The translations under genes and the position numbers were made by a program. Of a stretch of 44,364 nt of DNA, positions 33,483-42,524 are shown in pieces; the first letter of the stretch is position 1, and every line of letters begins with the position of its first letter. This stretch comes from Pseudomonas fluorescens (GTDB lineage Bacteria > Pseudomonadota > Gammaproteobacteria > Pseudomonadales > Pseudomonadaceae): contig NZ_CABVIX010000018.1 of assembly GCF_902498185.1 (NCBI RefSeq), positions 1 to 44,364 on the forward strand. Reading direction: 5' to 3'. The notes beneath the pieces were generated by a model that saw nothing but the letters and a program-made list of their open reading frames with translations, did no database searches and was not told the DNA's origin.

Positions 33483-34241
33483 TCAAGGCTCCAGGTTGCG
33501 TCGGTTGACCTTGGCCATCGGCAACGGCAGCAGCTTGCCCATCGGCTCGCGGCGCTCTTGGCGCAGCGGCCGCAGGCCGACTACCATTTTGCGCGCCACC
33601 AGCAGATAGACCCCGCCGCCAGTGCTCTGCCAGCGCCCCGCCACCCGCTCCCATCCCGCCAGGCGTTGTTGCCAGGCTGGCGAAGCAAGCGGCGGACGAT
33701 AGCACCCGAACCGGCGTTTCTCCAGCGCGAAGCCCAGCAGGTTGAGCCAGTCGCCAACCCTGGAAGCCGAGATGCAACGCGCCTTGCGCAAGGCGCCCTG
33801 GCCAAACAGGTGGCGCACACCCCAGCTGCTCCAGGGGTTGATGCCGATGATCAGCAGATGGCCGCCCGGGCGCACACTGCTGGCGGCCTGACGGAGCAAA
33901 CCGTGGGGGGACAGGCTGAAATCCAGGCCGTGCTGCAGCACCACCACGTCGGCGGCATGCTCGCCCAAAGGCCATGCCTGCTCCTCGCAGACGATCTCGA
34001 CCCCCGGCAGCGGCGCGCCGAGGCGCACGTTGCGCTGCACCTGAGGCGCTGCGGGAGGCGCCTCGGCACAGGGGCCGTAGTGCACCAGAAAACCCCCGAA
34101 ATAGCGCGCGAGCTCGTCTTCGAGCAGCTTGTGTTCTTCCTGCAGCATCAGCCGGCCCAGTGGCCCGTTGAACCAGTCACGGGCAAGGCTGATCAGTTCG
34201 ACCCAGTCGGGATCGGCCTGGGCAAAGGCTTTGTCGGTCAT
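33483..34241 (-). CDS. Class I SAM-dependent methyltransferase-like protein
   Basis: The 252-residue protein resembles E. coli YafS, encoded next to gloB and rnhA there too. It has a methyltransferase type-11 pattern in its middle (EHAADVVVLQHGLDFSLSPHGLLRQAASSVRPGGHLLIIGIN), but the usual SAM-binding GxGxG near the start is degenerate (LGAPLPGVEIVCEE), so activity is uncertain. GAGGAG precedes the ATG. It is divergent from gloB and upstream of rnhA with a 43-base gap. Substrate unknown. Confidence 0.85.
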   Translation of the reverse strand: MTDKAFAQADPDWVELISLARDWFNGPLGRLMLQEEHKLLEDELARYFGGFLVHYGPCAEAPPAAPQVQRNVRLGAPLPGVEIVCEEQAWPLGEHAADVVVLQHGLDFSLSPHGLLRQAASSVRPGGHLLIIGINPWSSWGVRHLFGQGALRKARCISASRVGDWLNLLGFALEKRRFGCYRPPLASPAWQQRLAGWERVAGRWQSTGGGVYLLVARKMVVGLRPLRQERREPMGKLLPLPMAKVNRRNLEP

Positions 34242-34319
34242 TGAGCTCTCCTCGAAGGTTCTCTGCCCGCGCCATCGCGGCTAAGATGCCCTCATGTCCC
34301 ACGCATTGGCGATAGCACC

Positions 34320-35099
34320 ATGATACAGATCGATGCTCTACCCGCTTTCTCGGACAACTACATATGGTTGTTACAGGATACTGCCAAACGTCGCTGCGCG
34401 GTGGTCGATCCGGGTGACGCCGCGCCGGTGCTGGCCTGGCTGCAGGCGCATCCGGACTGGGTGCTCGAGGACATCCTCATCACCCATCACCATCATGACC
34501 ACGTCGGCGGTGTCGAAGCCATCAAGCGCGCCACTGGAGCGCGGGTGAGCGGGCCCGCCAACGAGCGCATCCCGGCACGCGACGTCGCTCTGGAGGACGG
34601 TCAGCAGGTGCATGTGCTAGGGCTCGAGCTTCAGGTAATCGCGGTCCCCGGCCATACCCTCGGGCATATCGCCTACTACACCGCGCAGGCGCCGGTCCCG
34701 CTTCTTTTCCCGGGCGACACGCTGTTTGCCGCAGGCTGCGGCCGTCTGTTCGAAGGCACACCTGCTCAGATGCATCAATCGCTCGGCCGCCTGGCCGCGC
34801 TTCCCGACGAAACGCTGATCTACTGCGCTCACGAGTACACCCTTGCCAACCTGCGCTTTGCTTGCGTGGTAGATCCGGAAAACTCGAGCGTTGTGCAGCG
34901 TTTGCAAGACGTTACCCGTCTGCGCGGCGAAGATCGCATCACCTTGCCTTCCAATATCGCGCTGGAGCGCCTGACCAATCCGTTTCTTCGCATAACTGAA
35001 ACATCCGTTAAACAAAAAATAGACGAATGGGCTGGGCACGCAAACGATGGTCCGGTGGCCGCTTTTGCTGCCTTGAGGCGTTGGAAAGACGGCTTCTGA
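34320..35099 (+). CDS. gloB: Hydroxyacylglutathione hydrolase (glyoxalase II)
   Basis: The 259-residue metallo-beta-lactamase-fold enzyme hydrolyses S-D-lactoylglutathione to lactate and glutathione, the second step of methylglyoxal detoxification. The metal motif THHHHDHVGG (H56, H58, D60, H61) is intact, with later ligands in VPGHTLGH, FPGDTLFAAGCGR and CAHEYT. The C-terminal HAGH domain contains NPFLR. A -10-like TAAGAT lies 40 bases upstream. It is the first of two rightward genes before the Npp operon. Confidence 0.95.
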   Translation: MIQIDALPAFSDNYIWLLQDTAKRRCAVVDPGDAAPVLAWLQAHPDWVLEDILITHHHHDHVGGVEAIKRATGARVSGPANERIPARDVALEDGQQVHVLGLELQVIAVPGHTLGHIAYYTAQAPVPLLFPGDTLFAAGCGRLFEGTPAQMHQSLGRLAALPDETLIYCAHEYTLANLRFACVVDPENSSVVQRLQDVTRLRGEDRITLPSNIALERLTNPFLRITETSVKQKIDEWAGHANDGPVAAFAALRRWKDGF

Positions 35100-35198
35100 C
35101 AACCTCAAGATATATCGAAAGGATCGGTCAAAGGTTGACCAGGCAAAGGGTGGTTCCTAGAATCCCCCAACTTTTTGCCCGGATAACTGTCCAAGCCG

Positions 35199-36635
35199 AT
35201 GCCTTCATGTAGCCGCAAGACCGCTCATTCCGTCGCCCTGACGCGCCTGGCCCAAGCCAGTGTGCTGGCCCTGGCCGCCACACTGGTAGGCTGCCAGAGC
35301 ACCGCTCGGGTCGACGAAACCGACAGCGTTCGCGCGCACAAGTATCAGGCGCGGATAAAGCCCAAGACTGTGATTATCGCGGTCAAGCCGGTCGAGCAGG
35401 CCCCGCAGGATGTCTGGGAGCGCATGCGACAGGGCTTTGCCTTGCAGGACGTGATCGGCGTCAACCCTCGCATCGAGCAGCAACGCCTGTGGTTCGCCAG
35501 CAACCCGTCGTTCCTCGAAACCGCTGGGGAGCGGGGCAGCCTCTACTTGCACTACATCGTCGAGCGTCTCGAAGAGCGCGACATGCCGCTGGAGCTGGCG
35601 CTGCTGCCGGCCATCGAAAGCGCCTACAACCCCATGGCCTATTCGCGTGCCCATGCGGTCGGCCTGTGGCAGTTCATCCCTTCCACCGGGCGTCATTTCA
35701 ACCTGCGTCAGACCAACTTCTACGACGGCCGCCGCGACATCACCGCGTCAACCAACGCTGCGCTGGATTACCTGTCGCGCCTGCATGACATGTTCAACGG
35801 TGACTGGCTGCTGGCCATGGCCGCCTACAACGCTGGCGAGGGCACTGTCAGCCGCGCCATCGAGCGAAACGAAAAGCTCGGCCTTCCCACTGATTTCTGG
35901 AACCTGCCGCTGCCCCAGGAAACGCGCAACTACGTGCCCAAGCTGCTGGCCTTGTCCCAGGTGGTACTGACGCCGGAAGCCTACGGCGTCAACCTGAGCC
36001 CCGTGGCCAACGAGCCCTACTTCGAAGCCGTCGCCATCAACGAACGCCTGGACTTGTCGCGGGTGGCCGCGTTCTCCGGCATCGACGAAGACGAGCTGAT
36101 CCAGCTCAACCCGGCCTTCAAGAAGCGCATGACCGTGGACGGGCCCAAGCAACTGCTGGTGCCGACGGCGAAGGCGCAATTGCTGTCAGACCGCCTGTCG
36201 AACCTCAAGCCTGAACAGCTGCTTGCCTTGCAGCCGAAAAAGGCAGTCTTCGAGACGGCGTTGGCTGAAGCCTCGGCCCCGGTTGCGGGCAGCCGAAGCT
36301 ACCGGGTCAAGCGTGGCGACAATCTGGGTAGCATCGCCCGCGCCAATCGTGTGTCGGTCAAGGAGCTGCAGCGCTGGAATCGCATCTCCGGTTCGCGCCT
36401 GAAGACCGGCCAGGTGCTTGCCCTGCGCGGCGGCTCGGCCCCTGCCGGTGCCAGTGCCAGCAAGCTTGCAGCCAACAAGCAGCGCTCGACCCAGTACAAG
36501 GTGCGTAAAGGTGACTCACTGTACCTGGTGGCCAAGCGCTTCAATGTCGAGATGAAGCACCTCAAGCGCTGGAATCCGCGCAGCGGGCATGCGCTCAAGC
36601 CCGGACAGACGCTGACGGTTTACGTCGGACATTGA
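35199..36635 (+). CDS. mltD: Membrane-bound lytic murein transglycosylase D with LysM repeats
   Basis: This 478-residue lipoprotein (lipobox LVGC, lipidated C32) cleaves peptidoglycan glycan strands with formation of anhydro-muramic ends. The SLT domain spans about 110-260, with catalytic E140 in LLPAIESAYNP and the motifs AVGLWQFIPSTG and AYNAGEGTV. Two C-terminal LysM domains bind peptidoglycan (YRVKRGDNLGSIARANRVS; YKVRKGDSLYLVAKRFNVE). The ATG has a weak ribosome site; no better in-frame start keeps the signal peptide. A strong terminator follows. Confidence 0.95.
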   Translation: MPSCSRKTAHSVALTRLAQASVLALAATLVGCQSTARVDETDSVRAHKYQARIKPKTVIIAVKPVEQAPQDVWERMRQGFALQDVIGVNPRIEQQRLWFASNPSFLETAGERGSLYLHYIVERLEERDMPLELALLPAIESAYNPMAYSRAHAVGLWQFIPSTGRHFNLRQTNFYDGRRDITASTNAALDYLSRLHDMFNGDWLLAMAAYNAGEGTVSRAIERNEKLGLPTDFWNLPLPQETRNYVPKLLALSQVVLTPEAYGVNLSPVANEPYFEAVAINERLDLSRVAAFSGIDEDELIQLNPAFKKRMTVDGPKQLLVPTAKAQLLSDRLSNLKPEQLLALQPKKAVFETALAEASAPVAGSRSYRVKRGDNLGSIARANRVSVKELQRWNRISGSRLKTGQVLALRGGSAPAGASASKLAANKQRSTQYKVRKGDSLYLVAKRFNVEMKHLKRWNPRSGHALKPGQTLTVYVGH

Positions 36636-36645
36636 TGCAGTCCCT

Positions 36646-36681
36646 GCAGGACCCGCATCCGGGTCCTGCGCACTACCCTTT
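36646..36681 (+). terminator. Rho-independent terminator after mltD
   Basis: GCAGGACCC (36646-36654) and GGGTCCTGC (36661-36669) form a perfect nine-pair stem with a six-base loop, followed by a short T run (36677-36681). Confidence 0.8.
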
Positions 36682-36747
36682 TTCCATCCCATACAAGCTG
36701 TTACTGTACGCCGACAAAGCCCAAGCCGCCTGGATCGGATAACAGAC

Positions 36748-38580
36748 TTGATACGTCCCCTCCTGTTGCTGACATTCAGCCTGGTCTTGAGCTTTCCCGC
36801 AGGCGCAGCGGTCAGCGAAAGCCACGGCTACGCCCAGTTCGGCACGCTCAAGTACCCGGCAACCTTCACCCACTTCGATTGGGTCAACCCGCAAGCGCCA
36901 AAGGGCGGCACCTTGCGGGCCATGGCATTCGGCACGTTCGACACCCTCAACCCCTACACCTTCAAAGGCAGCAGCCCGGTCACCACGCCCAATTTCCTGC
37001 AATACGGGATCAATGAGCTCAATGAGCCGTTGATGGTCGGGACCGGTCAGTACGATCCATCGGGTGACGAGCCCACCTCCAGCTACGGCCTGATCGCTCG
37101 AACCGTCGAATTCAGCGAGGACCGAAGCTGGGTGGTGTTCAACTTGCGCCCCGAAGCGCACTTTCACGATGGCAAGCCGATCACCTCGGCCGACGTGGCG
37201 TTCTCCTACCGCACGCTGCTCAAGGAAGGCCATCCGATCCACCGCACCAGCCTGCAGGAGGTCAAACGGGTCGATATCCTCGGGCCGCTGCGTATTCGCT
37301 TTGTCTTCAAGCGCGCCGGCAATCCGCTGCTGATCCTGCGCCTGGGAGAGATGCCGGTACTGCCCAAGCACTACTGGCAGGGCCGCGACTTCAAGGCCAC
37401 CACCTTCGAACCGCCCCTGGGCAGTGGTCCCTACCGCATCACACGGGTACAGCCGGGCCGCAGCCTGGTGTTCGAGCGGGTGAAAAACTACTGGGGGCGC
37501 GACCTGGCCGTCAATCGCGGCAAGTACAACTTCGACCGGGTCGAGTTCGAATTCTACCGAGACACTACGGTAGCCTTCGAAGCCTTCAAGGCTGGAGAGT
37601 TCGACATCTATATCGAACACCAGGCCAAGAACTGGGCCAACAGCTACAACTTCCCTGCAGTGCGGCGCGGCCAGGTCATCAAGGCGCAGATCCAGCACAG
37701 TATCCCGACCCAGACCCAAGGCCTGTTCATGAACAGCCGCCGGGCCACTCTCAGCGATGTGCGCGTGCGCCAGGCGCTGGGCCTGCTGCTCGACTTCGAG
37801 TGGACCAACCGCGCCTTGTTCAGCGGCGCCTACAAGCGCTCGACCAGTTACTACCCCAACAGCGAGTTCACCGCCAGCGGCCTGCCGGTGGGCAAGGAAT
37901 GGCTGCTGCTTGCGCCCTTCCGTGAGGACTTGCCCGCAGCGCTGTTCACCGAGCCCTATCGGGTCAGCCACACCGACGGTCGCGGCGTGGGCCGGCAGAA
38001 CCTGCGCCGGGCCCTGGCATTGCTCGCCGATGCTGGCTGGACCCTGCAGGGCCAACGCTTGCAGGACAGCAAGGGCCGGCCGTTCCGGATAGAGCTGCTG
38101 CTGGTCAATCCTAACCTCGAACGTATCCTGCAACCCTTTGTCGAAAACCTCGCCAACATCGGCATCGACGCGCGCCTGCGCACCGTCGACCGTGCCCAGT
38201 ACAAACAGCGCCTGGACCAATTCGACTTCGACATGATTCTGATGACCCTGAGCCAGACCCTCAGCCCCGGCCTCGAACAATGGCTGTACTTCCACTCGAG
38301 CCAGGCCCAGGTCAAGGGAAGCAAGAACTATGCAGGCATCAAGGACCCAGTGGTCGACCACCTGCTCGACACCCTGCTCGCCGCCCGCACCCGCGATGAC
38401 CAGGTTGCCGCCGCCCGCGCCCTGGACCGGGTGCTGTCCTGGCACTACTACATGATTCCCAACTGGTACCTCGACAATCACCGCCTGGCCTACCGCAATC
38501 GGTTCGCTTTCGTCACCACGCCGCCCTATACCCTGGGCCTGAACAGCTGGTGGCTCAAGACTTCGGAGCACCCCCAATGA
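36748..38580 (+). CDS. nppA1: Peptide ABC transporter substrate-binding protein NppA1 (YejA-like)
   Basis: This 610-residue periplasmic protein has a Sec signal peptide (cleavage near PAGA-AV) and the family 5 solute-binding layout: GYAQFGTLKYP, DWVNPQAPKGGTLR, FDTLNPY, HFHDGKPITSADVAFSY, LGSGPYRI, and the tandem PNW-containing C-terminus. It resembles YejA and NppA1 of P. aeruginosa. The Npp system takes up peptidyl nucleoside antibiotics such as pacidamycin, and YejABEF imports microcin C; natural ligands are probably peptides. The start is TTG with only a weak ribosome site. It is followed, with an ATGA overlap, by a paralogue. Confidence 0.92.
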   Translation: MIRPLLLLTFSLVLSFPAGAAVSESHGYAQFGTLKYPATFTHFDWVNPQAPKGGTLRAMAFGTFDTLNPYTFKGSSPVTTPNFLQYGINELNEPLMVGTGQYDPSGDEPTSSYGLIARTVEFSEDRSWVVFNLRPEAHFHDGKPITSADVAFSYRTLLKEGHPIHRTSLQEVKRVDILGPLRIRFVFKRAGNPLLILRLGEMPVLPKHYWQGRDFKATTFEPPLGSGPYRITRVQPGRSLVFERVKNYWGRDLAVNRGKYNFDRVEFEFYRDTTVAFEAFKAGEFDIYIEHQAKNWANSYNFPAVRRGQVIKAQIQHSIPTQTQGLFMNSRRATLSDVRVRQALGLLLDFEWTNRALFSGAYKRSTSYYPNSEFTASGLPVGKEWLLLAPFREDLPAALFTEPYRVSHTDGRGVGRQNLRRALALLADAGWTLQGQRLQDSKGRPFRIELLLVNPNLERILQPFVENLANIGIDARLRTVDRAQYKQRLDQFDFDMILMTLSQTLSPGLEQWLYFHSSQAQVKGSKNYAGIKDPVVDHLLDTLLAARTRDDQVAAARALDRVLSWHYYMIPNWYLDNHRLAYRNRFAFVTTPPYTLGLNSWWLKTSEHPQ

Positions 38581-40427
38581 CGCCAACACACCGCCTGCGC
38601 CGTCTGGCCGGCAGCCTGTTGCTCGCCTGCCTGAGCCTCCCCGCGATGGCCGCCCCGCAGCATGCCCTGACGCTTTACGACGAGCCGCCGAAATATCCGG
38701 CCGACTTCAAGCACTTCGACTTCGTCAACCCGGATGCGCCAAAGGGCGGCACCTTCAGGCAGTCCAGCTTTGGCGGCTTCGACAGCCTCAACCCGTTCAT
38801 CAACAAGGGCGTGGCGGCCGAGAACGTGGGTGGCATCTACGACACGCTGATGCGCCAGAGCCTGGACGAACCCTTCACTGAGTACGGTCTGGTGGCTGGC
38901 AAGATCGAAAAAGCCCCGGACAACAGCTGGGTGCGTTTCTACCTGCGTCCCGAGGCACGCTTTCACGACGGCCACCCGATGCGGGCGGACGATGTGGTGT
39001 GGACGTTCAATGCCTTGATCAGCAAAGGTGCGCCACTGTACCGGGTGTATTACGGCGACGTGGCCGAAGTGGTGGCCGAGGATCCACTCACGGTGCTCTT
39101 CCGCTTCAAGCACACCAACAACCGCGAGCTGCCGCTGATCCTGGGACAACTGCCGGTGCTGCCAAAACACTGGTACGAACACCGTGACTTCACCCGCGGC
39201 AACCTGGAAATTCCGCTGGGCAGCGGGCCTTACCAGGTCACGCAGGTCAAGGCCGGCCGCTCGGTCCGCTATGAACGCGTCAAGGATTATTGGGCCAAGG
39301 ACTTGCCGATCAATCGTGGCTTCTACAACTTCGATGCCATGACCTTCGACTATTACCGGGATAACACCGTCGCCCTCGAAGCCCTCAAGGCAGGGCAGTT
39401 CGACTACATGCTGGAAATGACCGCGAAGAACTGGGCCACCGCCTACAACGTCCCGGCCGTGCGCGAGGGGCGATTGATCAAGGAGGAACTCCCCAACGGA
39501 AATCCGACCGGCATGCAGGGCTTCGTGTTCAACCTGCGCCGTCCAGTGTTCCAGGATGTACGGGTGCGCCAGGCATTGAGCCTGATGCTGGACTTCGAGT
39601 GGACCAACAAGCAGTTGTTCAACGGTGCCTATACACGTACGGGCAGCTATTTCGACAACTCCGAGATGGCCGCCAGCGGCCTGCCTTCGCCAGACGAAAT
39701 GAAGATCCTTGAACCGCTGCGCGGCAAGATTCCCGAGCAGGCCTTTACCGAGGCGTTCAAGAACCCGGTCAACGATGGCAGCGGCATGATCCGTGAGCAG
39801 CAACGCAAGGCCTACAAGCTGTTGCAGGAAGCGGGCTGGAAGATAGTCGACGACAAGATGGTCGATGCCCAGGGCAACCCGGTTTCCATCGAGTTCCTGC
39901 TCGCCCAGACCGAGTTCGAGCGGGTACTGCTGCCGTTCAAGCGCAATCTGGCCGACCTCGGCATCGAGCTGAACATCCGCCGGGTTGAAGTCCCGCAATA
40001 CATCAACCGCCTGCGATCACGGGACTTCGACATGCTCGTCGGTGGTTTCCCCCAGTCCAATTCGCCTGGCAACGAACAGCGTGAGTTCTGGTCAAGCAGC
40101 GCAGCCGACAACCCGGGCAGCCGCAACTTCATAGGCCTGCGCGACCCGGCCATCGACCAACTGGTCGAGAACCTCATCAATGCCAATTCTCGCCAGAGCC
40201 TGGTCAACCATGCGCGTGCCCTCGATCGGGTGCTGCTGTGGGGCTATTACGTGATCCCGAACTGGCACATCAAGACCTGGCGCGTGGCCTACTGGAACCA
40301 CATCGGTCACCCCGAGACTTCACCCAAGTATGACGTCGGCATCGATACCTGGTGGATCAAGCCCGAGGTCACCCCCGCGGTGAACACGCAGCCGACTGCG
40401 CCCCCCAAGACGGACGAGGCGAACTGA
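38577..40427 (+). CDS. nppA2: Peptide ABC transporter substrate-binding protein NppA2 (YejA-like)
   Basis: The 616-residue periplasmic protein has a signal peptide ending near LPAMA-AP and the same family 5 motifs as its upstream neighbour (DFVNPDAPKGGTFR, FDSLNPF, RFHDGHPMRADDVVW, LGSGPYQV). The two are clearly paralogues from a tandem duplication and probably give the one transporter two ligand ranges. ATG 38577 overlaps the stop of nppA1. It ends one base before nppB. Confidence 0.93.
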   Translation: MTPTHRLRRLAGSLLLACLSLPAMAAPQHALTLYDEPPKYPADFKHFDFVNPDAPKGGTFRQSSFGGFDSLNPFINKGVAAENVGGIYDTLMRQSLDEPFTEYGLVAGKIEKAPDNSWVRFYLRPEARFHDGHPMRADDVVWTFNALISKGAPLYRVYYGDVAEVVAEDPLTVLFRFKHTNNRELPLILGQLPVLPKHWYEHRDFTRGNLEIPLGSGPYQVTQVKAGRSVRYERVKDYWAKDLPINRGFYNFDAMTFDYYRDNTVALEALKAGQFDYMLEMTAKNWATAYNVPAVREGRLIKEELPNGNPTGMQGFVFNLRRPVFQDVRVRQALSLMLDFEWTNKQLFNGAYTRTGSYFDNSEMAASGLPSPDEMKILEPLRGKIPEQAFTEAFKNPVNDGSGMIREQQRKAYKLLQEAGWKIVDDKMVDAQGNPVSIEFLLAQTEFERVLLPFKRNLADLGIELNIRRVEVPQYINRLRSRDFDMLVGGFPQSNSPGNEQREFWSSSAADNPGSRNFIGLRDPAIDQLVENLINANSRQSLVNHARALDRVLLWGYYVIPNWHIKTWRVAYWNHIGHPETSPKYDVGIDTWWIKPEVTPAVNTQPTAPPKTDEAN

Positions 40428-40428
40428 C

Positions 40429-41502
40429 ATGCTCGCCTATATCCTGCGCCGCCTGCTGCTGATCATCCCGACCCTGTTCGGCATCCTGGTCATCAACTTC
40501 ATCATCGTCCAGGCTGCCCCAGGCGGTCCGGTCGAACAGATGATCGCCAAGCTCGAAGGCTTCGAGGGTGCCACCAGCCGCATAGCCGGCGGTGGCGCCG
40601 AAGTGTCCGTTGCAGGCTCCAATTATCGTGGCGCGCAAGGCCTGGACCCGGCCCTGATCGCCGAAATCGAGCACATGTACGGTTTCGACAAATCGGCGCC
40701 CGAACGGCTCTGGATCATGGTCAAGAATTACGCGACACTCGATTTCGGTGACAGCTTTTTCCGTGACGCGAAGGTCATCGACCTGATCGCCGAAAAAATG
40801 CCGGTGTCGATCTCGCTGGGGCTATGGAGCACCTTGATCATGTACCTGGTGTCGATCCCGCTGGGGATCGCCAAGGCGGTGCGCCATGGCAGCCATTTCG
40901 ATGTCTGGACCAGCTCCGCGATCATCGTCGGCTATGCCATCCCGGCCTTCCTGTTCGCCATTCTGCTGATCGTGATGTTCGCCGGTGGCAGTTATTTCGA
41001 CTGGTTCCCGCTGCGCGGCCTGACCTCGAACAACTTCGACGAGCTGTCGACTGCCGGCAAGGTGCTGGACTACTTCTGGCACCTGGTACTTCCGATCACC
41101 GCGCTGGTCATCGGCAACTTCGCCACCATGACCTTGCTCACCAAGAACAGCTTCCTCGACGAGATCAACAAGCAGTACGTGGTCACCGCCAAGGCCAAGG
41201 GCCTGAGCCGGCCGCGGGTGCTGTACGGGCATGTGTTCCGCAACGCCATGCTGCTGGTCATCGCCGGTTTTCCTTCGGCGTTCATCGGCATCTTCTTCAC
41301 AGGATCGCTGCTGATCGAGGTGATCTTTTCCCTCGACGGGCTGGGCCTGATGAGCTTCGAGGCGGCCATCAATCGCGATTACCCGGTGGTCTTCGGCACC
41401 CTGTTCATCTTCACCCTGCTAGGGCTGGTGGTGAAACTGATCGGCGACCTGACCTATACCTTGGTCGATCCACGCATCGACTTCGCCAGCCGGGAGCACT
41501 GA
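40429..41502 (+). CDS. nppB: Peptide ABC transporter permease NppB (YejB-like)
   Basis: The 357-residue inner-membrane permease has the DppB/OppB plan: the first helix MLAYILRRLLLIIPTLFGIL, an extended periplasmic loop with SNYRGAQGLDP, and the EAA loop AKAKGLSRPRVLYGHVFRNA that docks with the ATPase. The extra segment after helix one (about residues 40-65) is typical of YejB. It starts one base after nppA2. Confidence 0.95.
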   Translation: MLAYILRRLLLIIPTLFGILVINFIIVQAAPGGPVEQMIAKLEGFEGATSRIAGGGAEVSVAGSNYRGAQGLDPALIAEIEHMYGFDKSAPERLWIMVKNYATLDFGDSFFRDAKVIDLIAEKMPVSISLGLWSTLIMYLVSIPLGIAKAVRHGSHFDVWTSSAIIVGYAIPAFLFAILLIVMFAGGSYFDWFPLRGLTSNNFDELSTAGKVLDYFWHLVLPITALVIGNFATMTLLTKNSFLDEINKQYVVTAKAKGLSRPRVLYGHVFRNAMLLVIAGFPSAFIGIFFTGSLLIEVIFSLDGLGLMSFEAAINRDYPVVFGTLFIFTLLGLVVKLIGDLTYTLVDPRIDFASREH

Positions 41503-41503
41503 C

Positions 41504-42523
41504 ATGGCCTTGTCTCCTCTGAACCGTCGGCGCTTCGAGCGCTTCAAAGCCAACCGCCGTGGCTGGTGGTCACTGTGGCTTTTCCTGATACTGTTTGGCC
41601 TCAGCCTGGGTGCCGAACTGGTCGCCAACGACAAGCCGATCGCCGTGCGCTTCGACAGCCAGTGGTATTTCCCGGCGTTCAAGCGCTATCCCGAGACCAC
41701 GTTCGGCGGCGAATTCCCGCTGGAGGCCAACTACAAGAGTCCCTACATCCGCGAACTGCTCGCGGCCAAGGACAGCTGGGTGCTGTGGGCGCCAATCCGC
41801 TTCAGCTACCAGAGCATCAATTATGACCTCAAGGTCCCTGCCCCTGCCCCGCCCTCGGCGGACAACTGGCTGGGCACGGACGACCAGGGTCGCGACGTGA
41901 TGGCCCGGGTGATCTACGGCTTCCGGGTATCGGTACTGTTTGCCCTGACGCTGACCGTGCTCAGCTCCATCATCGGCGTGATTGCGGGGGCACTGCAGGG
42001 CTTCTACGGCGGCTGGGTCGACCTGGTAGGCCAGCGCTTCCTGGAGATCTGGTCTGGGCTGCCGGTGCTGTACCTGTTGATCATCCTGGCAAGCTTCGTC
42101 CAGCCCAACTTCTGGTGGCTGCTCGGGATCATGCTGTTGTTCAGCTGGATGAGCCTCGTGGATGTGGTGCGCGCCGAATTCCTGCGGGGCCGCAACCTGG
42201 AATATGTACGTGCCGCCCGCGCACTGGGGATGAAAAATGGCGCAATCATGTACCGGCACATCCTGCCCAATGCGATGATCTCGACCATGACGTTCATGCC
42301 TTTCATCCTGACGGGGGCCATCGGAACCCTGACCGCTCTGGATTTCCTCGGTTTCGGCCTGCCACCCGGCGCGCCATCGCTCGGTGAGCTGGTAGCCCAG
42401 GGCAAGTCCAACCTGCAGGCGCCGTGGCTGGGCATCAGCGCGTTCGCCGTGCTGGCACTGATGCTGAGCCTGCTGGTGTTCGTCGGTGAATCCGCCCGCG
42501 ATGCCTTCGACCCGAGGAAATGA
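41504..42523 (+). CDS. nppC: Peptide ABC transporter permease NppC (YejE-like)
   Basis: The 339-residue permease pairs with NppB. It has the YejE start (NRRRFERFKANRRGWWSLW), the long periplasmic part with FDSQWYFPAFKRYPETTFGGEFP, GTDDQGRDVMARVIYGFRVS, and the EAA loop ARALGMKNGAIMYRHILPNA. It starts one base after nppB. Confidence 0.95.
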   Translation: MALSPLNRRRFERFKANRRGWWSLWLFLILFGLSLGAELVANDKPIAVRFDSQWYFPAFKRYPETTFGGEFPLEANYKSPYIRELLAAKDSWVLWAPIRFSYQSINYDLKVPAPAPPSADNWLGTDDQGRDVMARVIYGFRVSVLFALTLTVLSSIIGVIAGALQGFYGGWVDLVGQRFLEIWSGLPVLYLLIILASFVQPNFWWLLGIMLLFSWMSLVDVVRAEFLRGRNLEYVRAARALGMKNGAIMYRHILPNAMISTMTFMPFILTGAIGTLTALDFLGFGLPPGAPSLGELVAQGKSNLQAPWLGISAFAVLALMLSLLVFVGESARDAFDPRK

Positions 42524-42524
42524 G

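Noticed and set aside
36673..39998. 638- and 490-residue minus-strand frames opposite nppA1 and nppA2
   Set aside because: Both are shadows with His/Gln/Val-rich composition; the similarity between them only mirrors the paralogy of the real genes.
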